Below, in pieces: positions 26,871-34,260 of a DNA stretch of 64,000 bases. The notes under the pieces were generated by a model, which was given only the letters and a program-made list of their open reading frames with translations, was not told the DNA's origin and did not search any database. The position numbers and the translations under genes were made by a program. Location: the NCBI RefSeq assembly GCF_900176635.1, contig NZ_FXLN01000004.1:1384231-1448230 (forward strand), written 5' to 3'. This DNA is from Clostridium merdae (GTDB taxonomy: Bacteria; Bacillota; Clostridia; Oscillospirales; Acutalibacteraceae). Each line of letters starts with the position of its first letter. Within the stretch, counting starts at the first letter, position 1.

Positions 26871-27887
26871 TTATTTTAATCCAACCTGTGCTGTTAAAAA
26901 CACCTTTTGACCGATAAACGTAATGATCGCTTGAGAGTCCTTCTCCCCATTCCCTGCCCAAGTATAAACATTTACACTTTCACTTGTTTGCCCGGAAAGC
27001 GTGCCTAAAGAGCCAAATATATCGCATACCTCTGCGTAAGTCATTCCAGTTTTAATTCTCTGAAATTCTTCGAGCGTTGCCTTTTCATAATCTTTGTCGT
27101 GAATTGTTAATAACTTGCCTTCCATATTTTTTGTCAGATCCATCTCTTGCGTATCCGAATTTTTGATTGCTCCCATCGTACTGTATTGGTTTTGTATATT
27201 ATAGAACTCCTTACTTCCCAACTTTGCATAAACCCTGAATAATTTTTTCTCACTGATAAATAATTTTAGGGTAAATGGTTCTGTTTTCTCTAACCCCTCT
27301 TTATTTTGGCATGAAACGGTTCCACCAAAAGTAAAAAGTGAATTTTCGATATTCCATTTTGATTTATCATGCATTATCACAGCAGTATCAGGAAGCTCAC
27401 AATCATTCTTTACCGTGTTTTCAACATTGTATAAAATGTCTTCTGTTACGGCTTTTCGTATTTTCTTTTGTTCTGGCGTTAATGTACTTGTGTTCGAGCC
27501 ATTGCTTGTGAACTTGTAGTTTGAAGAATACGCTGGCTCTGAGTTAAGCCCTATTATTACAAATAGGATAATAACCAGAACAAAACCCAGTACACCTAAA
27601 ACAAAATGCTTCGCAGCCTTCCTATTCTTTTCTTCAAGATTGGTAGAAGCCGCGGAGTCATTGGGTGAGCTTGTATTACTTTGTGTGGAACGGTTTACTT
27701 CATTTGAATTAGAAACGGGAGCCTTTGGTGCATCTGTTCCTCTTTGAACTTGTTCAGTGGTTGAGTTTTGCTGTGTTTCATTTAAAATTTGCTGTTTTTC
27801 CTCTTCACTAAGTGCTATTTTCTGACCACAATGGTAACAGAATTTGCTGTTATCTAAAATTTTAGTGCCGCAGTTAAAGCAAAACAA
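26871..27887 (-). CDS. Zinc-ribbon membrane protein with C-terminal SmpA/BLIP-like domain, paralog B
   Basis: 338 residues from a TTG at 27887 with GGAGGAG 6 nt upstream. Zinc ribbon at the N-terminus (CFNCGTKILDNSKFCYHCGQK), a Gln/Ser/Asn-rich linker, one membrane segment at about residues 92-113, then a domain that matches paralog A, including EEFQRIKTGMTYAEVCDIFGS near the end. The two genes are 23 nt apart and probably co-transcribed from the promoter at 27944. The linker composition differs strongly between the copies while both ends are kept. Confidence 0.82.
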   Translation of the reverse strand: MFCFNCGTKILDNSKFCYHCGQKIALSEEEKQQILNETQQNSTTEQVQRGTDAPKAPVSNSNEVNRSTQSNTSSPNDSAASTNLEEKNRKAAKHFVLGVLGFVLVIILFVIIGLNSEPAYSSNYKFTSNGSNTSTLTPEQKKIRKAVTEDILYNVENTVKNDCELPDTAVIMHDKSKWNIENSLFTFGGTVSCQNKEGLEKTEPFTLKLFISEKKLFRVYAKLGSKEFYNIQNQYSTMGAIKNSDTQEMDLTKNMEGKLLTIHDKDYEKATLEEFQRIKTGMTYAEVCDIFGSLGTLSGQTSESVNVYTWAGNGEKDSQAIITFIGQKVFLTAQVGLK

Positions 27888-27943
27888 TTTATCTCCTCCA
27901 GCAGTATGAATATATGTATGAAATAGGTATACGTTGTATTTTT

Positions 27944-27972
27944 ATATTAGCATATTTGGTTTATATTTCCAA
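27944..27972 (-). promoter_or_regulatory. Promoter of the zinc-ribbon gene pair
   Basis: Minus strand TTGGAA (27967-27972), 17-nt spacer, TAATAT (27944-27949), about 57 nt before the TTG start. Confidence 0.55.
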
Positions 27973-28074
27973 CAAGTTTTGTTGTTCTTAGATATTTTTT
28001 CAGTGACTTCGTCGAACAAAGACGATAAAATAGCTTCTTTCGTTCGTTTGCTATCCGTACGGTAGCTCTACAGG

Positions 28075-28448
28075 CAAAAAAGAACGCCGTTCCAATGAAG
28101 GAACGGCGTGAGCCGCACGGGCGATTGTGCGGCGGCGTTATACTCTTACAGACAATAGCGCGGCGAAGCTGGGGGATTCTATTTATTCCTCCATATGCTC
28201 AGGGGTTCTTTCTTGTGCTCAGGGGTACTTTTGCTTGTTCACTTTTTTCCTGGGAGTGGAAAGTGAATGTGTGTGCTCAGTGATGTTATTGTTAAAAATG
28301 CAATATTAAATCCCACAATCTTTCACGGCTTATCACTTTTGTGAACCGCCGTGAGCCCCAGCTCCGCGTTGCCCTGTCTGTAAGGCAACAAAAAGCGCTT
28401 GTAACGGATAGACCCTCCTCTTTCAGGGTCAGTTCCACAACAAGCGCT
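28075..28448 (-). ncRNA. Candidate structured RNA on the minus strand
   Basis: No convincing protein frame, but a dense run of hairpins when read on the minus strand: a long three-helix stem (28440-28448 with 28394-28402, inner 28425-28430 with 28411-28416), a 6-bp stem 28368-28373/28084-side excluded but closed by 28384-28389, a nested stem (28324-28329 with 28348-28353), a 7-bp stem near 28112-28133 and a perfect 10-bp terminator hairpin (28084-28093 with 28100-28109) followed by TTCTTTTTT. Three copies of a CTGAGCA motif lie between. The class was not recognised; RNase P, tmRNA and SRP signatures were not found. No clear promoter. Confidence 0.35.
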
Positions 28449-28510
28449 CATTCTATCAGTGCATCTCACAACCAGAACAGAAAATGTTCCTTTTTGTGTT
28501 CCCCTCGCTG

Positions 28511-28539
28511 TTTACAAGTGGGAACAAATGGGTTATAAT
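28511..28539 (+). promoter_or_regulatory. Strong promoter of the plus-strand RNA candidate
   Basis: TTTACA (28511-28516), 17-nt spacer, TATAAT (28534-28539). No ribosome binding site and start codon pair follows, which points to an RNA product. Confidence 0.7.
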
Positions 28540-28545
28540 TGTGAA

Positions 28546-28757
28546 GCAATCCGCAGCGTAAGCTGTTGTTATGGAGGTGTGTTCTCCGTAGCAGGGGGTG
28601 GGTGTTCGAGCACCCATCCTCGCTTTGCACTTATATGTGCCCTACCCCCATAGTTTAACAGTATTTGCCAGAAAAAGCAATGCTAAAATTGAATTTTGGG
28701 AAAAAATATCACATTCTTCATTGTTTTGTCGGATTTTTAGAAATCCGGCTTTTTTTA
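28546..28757 (+). ncRNA. Candidate structured RNA of about 210 nt
   Basis: It starts a few bases after a near-consensus promoter and ends at a perfect 9-pair terminator hairpin (28728-28736 with 28741-28749) plus a T run. Inside are a CAGC-GTAA-GCTG stem with a GNRA loop (28554-28565), a 7-bp stem (28570-28576 with 28584-28590), and a three-way junction closed by GGGGGT/ACCCCC (28594-28599 with 28644-28649) holding GGGTG/CACCC and GCAC/GTGC hairpins. Short open frames overlap but lack ribosome binding sites. Length is near that of 6S RNA, but the expected single long bubble hairpin was not seen. Confidence 0.5.
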
Positions 28758-28790
28758 TTTTAATTTTGCAAAGCTTATCGCACGGCATCT

Positions 28791-28832
28791 GCGAGCTAAC
28801 GAGAGCGCTCTAAAAATGACCGCCGACGGACG
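28791..28832 (+). repeat. Direct repeat B, copy 1
   Basis: About 42 nt, sharing GAGAGCGCTCTAAAAATGAC and flanks with the copy at 29607 with a few substitutions. It contains the palindrome AGAGCGCTCT. Confidence 0.8.
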
Positions 28833-28936
28833 GAATCGGGTTGCTCATTTTTTTATCATGGCTAGGAGAGTGGGCATTTTTAATGGAGCGCCTTACCAGT
28901 AGCTATTGTATTACGGTTTGGGGTCGTTTCCCAAAC

Positions 28937-28960
28937 GGATTCCAAAGGCAGAGCCTTTGG
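28937..28960 (+). repeat. 24-nt palindromic element D, copy 1
   Basis: Contains CCAAAGGC-AGA-GCCTTTGG. The whole 24 nt recurs exactly, in inverted orientation, at 29459-29482. Confidence 0.8.
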
Positions 28961-28963
28961 TGA

Positions 28964-29049
28964 GTCTTTCCTCCTTTTCTTCTCATCAAGAAAAGGAGAG
29001 CCTGCCCCGGCTTGAGGGGCGAATGAAAGAAAGATGAATTTCTCTGCGG
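28964..29049 (+). repeat. Direct repeat A, copy 1 (86 nt)
   Basis: Matches 29649-29735 with one substitution and one single-base indel. It contains an internal CTTTTCTT/AAGAAAAG dyad and a CCGG-cttga-gggg segment. No open frame is shared between copies. Confidence 0.88.
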
Positions 29050-29122
29050 CACTAGCCGCTTTAAAATCTGCTATTATAAATGGCTTGTTATATAAGAAGT
29101 ATTGTGCGATGGCGCAAGGCGC

Positions 29123-29363
29123 TCTGCTGGCGCAGGGCTTGCCCCTCATACCATGAGCCGTCTTTCTCAATATAAAAAGTGGTTGCCTTTGTTGGCTAAA
29201 AAATTTGTGCTCGGGCACAAGACTTCTGCTGGCGCATGGCTTTGCCCCTCATGCCATATTCAATCTTCCTTTTGATTCAGGGAGTTATTGCTTTTGTTCG
29301 TAAAGGAAGTTTTGCGCTTAGGCGCAGAGAATTCTGCTGGCGCAAGGCTTTGCCCCTCATGCC
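29123..29363 (+). repeat. Three copies of a 31-33 nt repeat C
   Basis: Copies at about 29123-29154, 29225-29257 and 29333-29363 share TCTGCTGGCGCA, then GGCTT(T)GCCCCTCAT. Spacing is close to 105 nt. The sequences between copies are not obviously alike. Confidence 0.8.
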
Positions 29364-29373
29364 GGGGCGGGCA

Positions 29374-29401
29374 CCTACTTTCACGAAAGGGTGAAAGTAG
29401 G
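29374..29401. repeat. Perfect 11-bp palindrome
   Basis: Arms 29374-29384 and 29391-29401 (CCTACTTTCAC / GTGAAAGTAGG) around a 6-nt loop. There is no T run, so it is not a terminator. It resembles the extragenic palindromes scattered in some Ruminococcaceae genomes. Confidence 0.75.
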
Positions 29402-29411
29402 CAAAGGCCTT

Positions 29412-29443
29412 CCAAAGGGAGAGTATCGATTCTCTCCCTTTGG
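29412..29443. repeat. Perfect 12-bp palindrome
   Basis: Arms 29412-29423 and 29432-29443 (CCAAAGGGAGAG and its complement) around an 8-nt loop. It lies 10 nt after the previous palindrome. Confidence 0.75.
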
Positions 29444-29458
29444 ATTCCCTCTCAACGA

Positions 29459-29482
29459 CCAAAGGCTCTGCCTTTGGAATCC
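29459..29482 (-). repeat. 24-nt palindromic element D, copy 2 (inverted)
   Basis: Exact reverse complement of 28937-28960. The two copies face each other across about 500 nt of repeat-rich DNA. Confidence 0.8.
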
Positions 29483-29606
29483 GAGTGAGCTCCCGCTCTG
29501 CATCTTATTTCCGCACAGGAACAAGCCTGTGCGTTGCAGATTGTACGTAAGGTTTTGCGTTGCCGCTCGTAAATAGTATAAAATTCAGGCTGAATAACAT
29601 GTCTCC

Positions 29607-29648
29607 GCGAGCGGACGAGAGCGCTCTAAAAATGACCGCCAACGGGAC
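29607..29648 (+). repeat. Direct repeat B, copy 2
   Basis: Second copy of the repeat at 28791. Here it abuts repeat A copy 2 directly, whereas in the first location B and A are about 130 nt apart. Confidence 0.8.
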
Positions 29649-29735
29649 GTCTTTCCTCCTTTTCTTCTCATCAAGAAAAGGAGAGCCTGTCCCGGCTTGA
29701 GGGGCGAATGAAAAGAAAGATGAATTTCTCTGCGG
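29649..29735 (+). repeat. Direct repeat A, copy 2 (87 nt)
   Basis: Near-identical to 28964-29049. The A/B pair in the same order at two places suggests duplication or insertion of one element family. Confidence 0.88.
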
Positions 29736-29779
29736 TGGCAGTCGCACTTGTGTTATATATAAAAATATATTGCAAAGGA

Positions 29780-29805
29780 AAAGCCACCCATACCGGGCGG
29801 CTTTT
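29780..29805 (-). terminator. Terminator of the 44-aa protein gene
   Basis: AAAAGCC-A-CCC pairs with GGG-C-GGCTTTT around a 5-nt loop. On the minus strand it ends in GGCTTTTCC. Confidence 0.6.
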
Positions 29806-29810
29806 CTCAA

Positions 29811-29945
29811 TCATACATCATTTGGTTTTGTGGATTGCTTCTTGGCATTCTTATTTTGGTTTTGATTCTCCTGTGTAATCGGAGTTTGACCATTGCTTTT
29901 CTGTTCGCGAACGCCTTTGGGGTCTGGCTGGCTGTCCTTTGGCAT
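29811..29945 (-). CDS. Small hydrophilic protein, 44 aa
   Basis: Starts at an ATG at 29945 with GAGGTG 6 nt upstream and ends at a TGA just before a terminator. The product begins MPKDSQPDPKGVREQK and is rich in Gln, Asn and Lys, with no hydrophobic stretch, so it is probably disordered and soluble. No family recognised. Good ribosome binding site, stop and terminator spacing argue for a real gene. It is divergent from the ComFB-like gene. Confidence 0.6.
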   Translation of the reverse strand: MPKDSQPDPKGVREQKSNGQTPITQENQNQNKNAKKQSTKPNDV

Positions 29946-30141
29946 ATTAATCACCTCAAGCCCAGTTTTCCCCCATTGCAATCAAAGCATTCACAAAACC
30001 AATATGCGAAAATATCACTAAAGGACAACCCCTGCTTTTCATTTACAAACTCTAATTTACACATAATAAAATAAATGCTAAAATATGGTAAAGAACGCAT
30101 TCTGTGAAAACGCGTTGTACCAATTGCAGAGGGAGGCAAAT

Positions 30142-30417
30142 ATGGAAGTTGCACTGAAAAACATTATGGAATCCATAGCTCTTCAAAAGCTGGATGAAAC
30201 CATCGATATGCTGGACTGCTGCAAATGCGACAAATGCAGAATGGACATTGCTTCATTTGCCCTAAACCATCTACCACCCAAGTATGTAGCAACCTATGAA
30301 GGAGAAGTATATGCAAAGCTGGAGGCTTTCTCCCTTCAATATGAAACTGATTTATTAAACGCGCTTTACCAAGCGGCAAGGGTGGTTACGGAAAATCCTC
30401 GCCATAAGCTCTCATAG
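30142..30417 (+). CDS. ComFB-like (late competence protein family) protein
   Basis: 91 residues from the ATG at 30142, which has GGGAGG 6 nt upstream. The pattern ALKNIMESIALQKLDETI, a Cys cluster CCKCDKC, then DIASFALNHLPPKYV and a C-terminal helix fits the ComFB family. In Bacillus subtilis comFB lies in the comF operon. Members in cyanobacteria and Bacillus have been reported to bind cyclic dinucleotides. The CxxC pair could bind zinc. No other comF gene is nearby. The GGDEF protein at 63 kb is a possible source of such a signal, which is only inference. Confidence 0.75.
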   Translation: MEVALKNIMESIALQKLDETIDMLDCCKCDKCRMDIASFALNHLPPKYVATYEGEVYAKLEAFSLQYETDLLNALYQAARVVTENPRHKLS

Positions 30418-30468
30418 TTTTGTCTATTAAAATTCCGCTCCCTGTTTAGGGCTGCGGATTTTTTGTAC

Positions 30469-30708
30469 TTACTTTTTGGTAGTACTAGCCGTATTTGATG
30501 TATTTGTTGTACTTGTTGTGTTTGCAGTATTGGATGTATTCGTGGTGTCTGAACAGGCAGCCTCTTTTGCAGCGATAATAGCGAGGTTATCCCCAATTGC
30601 AGTAAAAATTGAGCTCATAATATTGATCTCATTTGCACTTCTTCCCTGAGAAATAGACATAGCTATGGTAGCTGCTGCCAAAACAAGGTCATTCCCCTGG
30701 TTACACAC
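30469..30708 (-). CDS. Small protein with Thr/Asn/Ser repeat tail (DUF6774-like)
   Basis: 79 residues from a GTG at 30708 with GGTGGTG upstream. Residues 1-48 form two helices (NDLVLAAATIAMSISQGRS, then IFTAIGDNLAIIAA) like the small DUF6774 proteins of Firmicutes; that name is tentative. Residues 53-79 are a low-complexity run of Thr, Asn and Ser in TNTSNTA-type repeats, which may vary between strains. Role unknown. Confidence 0.6.
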   Translation of the reverse strand: MCNQGNDLVLAAATIAMSISQGRSANEINIMSSIFTAIGDNLAIIAAKEAACSDTTNTSNTANTTSTTNTSNTASTTKK

Positions 30709-30840
30709 TTTTAATCACCACCCCAAACTATCATATGCAGAAATAAGAAAACCGCCCAATCCATGGGCGGTTCACTAGAGGAAGGAAAACAAAAAGAGTT
30801 ATTTTATAAAAATCCTGTTTTACAGGCACTTGTTGTTCGT

Positions 30841-30891
30841 CTGCTGCCCGGCGGCACGGTATTCCGTCCACTCCGCCGGGCTGGGATGCAG
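30841..30891. other. Strong nested hairpin in an intergenic region
   Basis: CTGC/GCAG closes a perfect 9-bp GC stem (30846-30854 with 30873-30881), inside which ACGG-TATT-CCGT forms a small hairpin. No T run follows. The 30709-31083 gap around it holds no convincing gene; a second hairpin (30750-30757 with 30765-30772) lies next to the small gene. Confidence 0.5.
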
Positions 30892-31083
30892 TGTTTTGTT
30901 TCATTGATATTACTATACCCTACTCATGTGTATAGATTATTGCAATAAAATGATGAAACGTTTAAATTGTGATGAAAAGAATTTGAACAAGTTGTTATAA
31001 GCATAGCAAATCAAAGGATAGCCTTCTAAACAAAAACGCCTCCCGCACCTAATGAAAAGGGCAGAAGGCTCTTCTATTCTAAT

Positions 31084-31941
31084 TTAATGGATTGCTTTCT
31101 TACGGTACTTTTTACCGGCAACCTCTACATTACCAATTGTAATTAGGGCGTCGCAATCAAAGCCTAAAACAATGGATTTTAGCTTGGTAAGCTCCAAGCG
31201 AGATACCACTACATAAATCACGGTAGTCTCCAGTTTGGAATAACCACCGTGCCCCTCCAATAATGTAACGCCACGGCCAAGTCTGGCGGTCAGCGCATCT
31301 GCAATATCGGAGTAGCAGTCTGAAACAATCATGACACCCTTTGAATTGTCAAAGCCATCTACCACAATATCAATCACCTTAAAGGCGATAAAATAAGCAA
31401 CCAGTGAATACATGGCACGGTCCCACCCATACAAAAAGCTGGCAAAACCAAGAATGAATACATTAAAAAACATAACGATTTCGCCAATGGAGAAGCTTAT
31501 TTTCTTATCAAAAATAATGGCTACCATCTCGGTTCCATCCAGAGAACCACCGGCACGAATGATTAAACCAACGCCGGCGCCATTGATAATACCCCCAAAA
31601 ATCGCGGCGAGAAATACATCGTGCGTGAGACCAGAGATTGGGTGAAGCAGCGAAACACCAATGGAAAGACAGATAATTGCAAACAACGTAGAAATAACAA
31701 ATGTTTTACCAATTTGCCGGTAACCCATGATTAAAAACGGGAGGTTCAGGCAAAACGTAAAAATCCCCAAAGGCAGGTGCGTTATGTAGCTGCTCATAAT
31801 GGAAACACCCACTATTCCGCCATCAATAATATTATTGGGGATTAAAAAAACCTCAAGCCCAATCGATGAAAGTGTAGCGCCAAGAATAATGAGAGCAGTA
31901 CGAATCAGAATTCTTCGCATTCGTGTATAATCATGTTTCAT
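31084..31941 (-). CDS. YitT family membrane protein
   Basis: 285 residues from the ATG at 31941, with GAGG 7 nt upstream; an in-frame GTG at 31959 is less likely. Five to six membrane segments fill residues 10-200 (for example LGATLSSIGLEVFLIPNNIIDGGIVGVS and GAGVGLIIRAGGSLDGTEM), followed by a cytoplasmic DUF2179 domain of about 80 residues near the C-terminus. The family is widespread in Firmicutes; transport of an unknown substrate is presumed. Monocistronic. Confidence 0.9.
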   Translation of the reverse strand: MKHDYTRMRRILIRTALIILGATLSSIGLEVFLIPNNIIDGGIVGVSIMSSYITHLPLGIFTFCLNLPFLIMGYRQIGKTFVISTLFAIICLSIGVSLLHPISGLTHDVFLAAIFGGIINGAGVGLIIRAGGSLDGTEMVAIIFDKKISFSIGEIVMFFNVFILGFASFLYGWDRAMYSLVAYFIAFKVIDIVVDGFDNSKGVMIVSDCYSDIADALTARLGRGVTLLEGHGGYSKLETTVIYVVVSRLELTKLKSIVLGFDCDALITIGNVEVAGKKYRKKAIH

Positions 31942-31973
31942 AGTTGTTCCTCGCTCCACTTAGATTTACATTA

Positions 31974-32003
31974 ATTGTAGCATAAAATCGTTTCTTGTTG
32001 CAA
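31974..32003 (-). promoter_or_regulatory. Promoter of the YitT-family gene
   Basis: Minus strand TTGCAA (31998-32003), 18-nt spacer, TACAAT (31974-31979). Confidence 0.5.
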
Positions 32004-32233
32004 AAAAAATTTTAACAGTTATTCTGTTACATTAGCCAACATACCAGCATGCTGTTTTTTTGTATCCATGTTAGAAAGCAAGATTGCAAAAGCATATAGC
32101 TTTTTTAATTGTATGAATCGACGTCATTTATTTTTTATGGTATGATGAAATATATTAGAATAAAGTAATTCTTAGCCTGTATCTTTGCAAAGCAGCTTTC
32201 ATCAATGCTTATTTTGAAAGAAGGTATACTGCT

Positions 32234-33106
32234 ATGAGCCTTTACTCCAAAGCGAAAATCGCCTATTACTCTGGTACGGGCGGCACTGCGATGGCTGCTA
32301 ACTATTTTCAGCGTTATTTGCTTGAGAACGGCGTTGAAGCCGCAATGGAGCACATTATGGACGGGCGCTCGGTAGAAAATACTGCGCAAGACTTACTAAT
32401 CCTTTTGTTTCCCGTTCATGCTTTTCATGCGCCAGCCGCAGTATACCGGTGGCTTAATTCCTTAGAGCAAGCACCGGGAACACACGCAGCAGTAATCTCT
32501 GTTTCTGGCGGAGGTGAGGTTTCACCAAACACAGCGTGCAGAGTGAGCTGTATTCGCGGACTGGAGAAAAAGGGCTACCGGGTTGTGTACGAGAGTATGC
32601 TGATCATGCCCTCAAACTTTGCAGCAAAAACAAAAGAGCCACTGGCCACCCTGTTAATTCAAATTCTGCCGAATAAGGTGAAAAATGCGATAGATGCGCT
32701 TTTAAGCGGAACCGTTCAAAGAAGCTCTCCCCGCAAAGCAGACTTAATTTTGTCTTACATCGGGAGAATCGAAACCTATGGCGCAAAAATATGGGGGCGT
32801 TTTCTAAAAGCAGAAAGCTCTTGTATTGGCTGTGGCTTATGCGCCAAGGAGTGTCCCTCCGGTAATATCACGATGAAGAATCACCGCCCGCAATTCGGTG
32901 GTAAATGCCATATGTGCATGAGGTGTATTTACCGCTGCCCGGTAAAAGCCATTGCACCCGGAATAGCCAAGTTCGTTGTTTTAAAGGAAGGGTACGATTT
33001 GACTGTTCCTTCTCAAGAAGAAGCACTCATATCTTTTCAAAACAAGGAAGAAATTGAGGCCGGCTCTCTATTTGCCGGAGTAATTGATTATTTAGAAAAT
33101 AAATAA
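32234..33106 (+). CDS. EFR1-family flavodoxin/ferredoxin protein
   Basis: 290 residues. The N-terminal 180 residues resemble flavodoxin (YYSGTGGTAMAA binds the FMN phosphate; later LLFPVHAF and SVSGGGEVSPN). The C-terminal part has two 4Fe-4S motifs, CIGCGLCAKECP and CHMCMRCIYRCP. Such EFR1 proteins are cytoplasmic electron carriers of anaerobes with no fixed partner. GAAAGAAGG precedes the ATG. The next gene follows after 35 nt, so the two may be co-transcribed. Confidence 0.9.
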   Translation: MSLYSKAKIAYYSGTGGTAMAANYFQRYLLENGVEAAMEHIMDGRSVENTAQDLLILLFPVHAFHAPAAVYRWLNSLEQAPGTHAAVISVSGGGEVSPNTACRVSCIRGLEKKGYRVVYESMLIMPSNFAAKTKEPLATLLIQILPNKVKNAIDALLSGTVQRSSPRKADLILSYIGRIETYGAKIWGRFLKAESSCIGCGLCAKECPSGNITMKNHRPQFGGKCHMCMRCIYRCPVKAIAPGIAKFVVLKEGYDLTVPSQEEALISFQNKEEIEAGSLFAGVIDYLENK

Positions 33107-33141
33107 ATTTATAAAATGCAATATAAAGATGGGAGAATTCT

Positions 33142-33927
33142 ATGGAAACAGCAAATCTGGATGAAAAAAAAGACGTCGCTACACCAACCAAAACCTTTGC
33201 AAGCTTTATTCTTCTCGATAAAGCGGAGCTCGATAATGAATTATTGCAGCGACTCATTCGGGAGGATTGGAATCTTTCATTTGCAGAAACCAGCATGAAT
33301 GAGGATAGACAAATTCTTGTTGCCGATGTAAATGGCATGACTCTCGCGATTAGCTTAATGCCTGCGCCGATTCCCGACCAAGAAGCGGTAAAGAATGCGA
33401 AAACCAATTTCCGATGGCCGGGGGCCGTAGAAGTTGCCGAGCAGCATAAAGCACATATTCTAGTTGCCTTAATGAACAAAGAGAAGCCTGTGGAGGAAGC
33501 CGCTAAGCTCTTTGTTAAGATTTGCAGCAGCTGCCTGAAGCTGCCCCACGCAACCGCAATTAACACATTGGGCACGGTATTTGAGCCAGATTTTTATATA
33601 AATGCTGCGAAAACTACTCTGGATCAAGATGAACTGCCCATATTAAACCTGGTATTCTTCGGTATTTACAGTGAAGATGGTAAAACTGTTAGTGCCTATA
33701 CGTTTGGTATGGAGCAGTTTAATAAAAGAAATATGGAAGTGCTCAACAGCCTGCACGACCCGAACGAAGTGATGGAGTTCTTGTACGATATTGTTGGTTA
33801 TGTATTGGAACAGGACGTCCTCTTGCAAGACGGTGAAACCATCGGCTTCTCGGAAGAAGAACGACTGCCCATTACTTTAATTGACAGTTCTATTTTAGAG
33901 CAGAAAACCTTACAGATTGGTTTTTAA
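33142..33927 (+). CDS. DUF4261-like protein
   Basis: 261 residues, cytoplasmic. The N-terminal half has FILLDKAELDNELL and ADVNGMTLAISLMPAPIPDQE, and the middle has AVEVAEQHKAHILVAL, as in DUF4261 proteins. The C-terminal half carries LNLVFFGIY and a conserved-looking MEFLYDIVGYVLE helix. Homologs are often encoded near type VI or contractile systems in other phyla, but nothing of that kind is present here. GGGAG lies upstream of the ATG. Function unknown. Confidence 0.75.
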   Translation: METANLDEKKDVATPTKTFASFILLDKAELDNELLQRLIREDWNLSFAETSMNEDRQILVADVNGMTLAISLMPAPIPDQEAVKNAKTNFRWPGAVEVAEQHKAHILVALMNKEKPVEEAAKLFVKICSSCLKLPHATAINTLGTVFEPDFYINAAKTTLDQDELPILNLVFFGIYSEDGKTVSAYTFGMEQFNKRNMEVLNSLHDPNEVMEFLYDIVGYVLEQDVLLQDGETIGFSEEERLPITLIDSSILEQKTLQIGF

Positions 33928-33992
33928 ATGAAGGGGTTATGTCTTACGTACCTATTTTCACAACTTAATACTTTGTGCTATAAATAAAAAAG

Positions 33993-34034
33993 CAGGCATA
34001 AAGCGGAGAATATCTCCGTTTTATGCCTGTCTAT
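33993..34034. terminator. Terminator after the DUF4261-like gene
   Basis: Arms 33993-34009 and 34013-34029 pair at nearly all positions; A run on the left and TCTATT on the right allow use by both convergent genes. Confidence 0.78.
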
Positions 34035-34062
34035 TCATGTGCTCCAAAAAGGTACGATACGA

Positions 34063-34260
34063 TTATCGAAATCTAGGGGGTCTTGGCGGACCAGGTGTCC
34101 ATGGGGGTCTTGGCGGACCAGGCGTCCACGGGGGTCCGGGCGGTCCGGGGGGCCATGGAGGGCCGGGAGGACCAGGCGTCCATGGGGGGTAAGGGGGGTA
34201 AGGTGGCCTTCCACATTGTGGGCAAGAAGGGTAAAGCCACCACCACAAAGGCATCGGCAT
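34063..34260 (-). CDS. Collagen-like Gly-Pro-Pro repeat protein, 65 aa
   Basis: AAAGGAGG lies 8 nt before the ATG at 34260. The protein has an aromatic start (MPMPLWWWLYP), a CPQC pair, then about 40 residues of PP-Y/W and GPPGPP repeats, ending PPRFR. The DNA shows 18-24 nt tandem repeats. A second open frame on the same strand (34035-34283) has no matching ribosome binding site and no sensible composition. Pro/Gly-rich small proteins with aromatics and Cys are common in spore coat and exosporium layers, so that role is possible but not shown. Confidence 0.65.
   Translation of the reverse strand: MPMPLWWWLYPSCPQCGRPPYPPYPPWTPGPPGPPWPPGPPGPPWTPGPPRPPWTPGPPRPPRFR

Noticed and set aside
28546..28757. 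6S RNA assignment
   Set aside because: Length fits, but a three-way junction lies at the 5' half and the 5' and 3' ends do not form a clear closing stem.
28459..28813. Short plus-strand frames within the 28.5 kb RNA candidate
   Set aside because: No ribosome binding sites; overlapped by promoter, hairpins and terminator that explain the sequence better.
29123..29363. CRISPR array
   Set aside because: Three repeats of about 32 nt occur, but spacing is about 70-75 nt, repeats differ from each other, and no cas gene is in the window.
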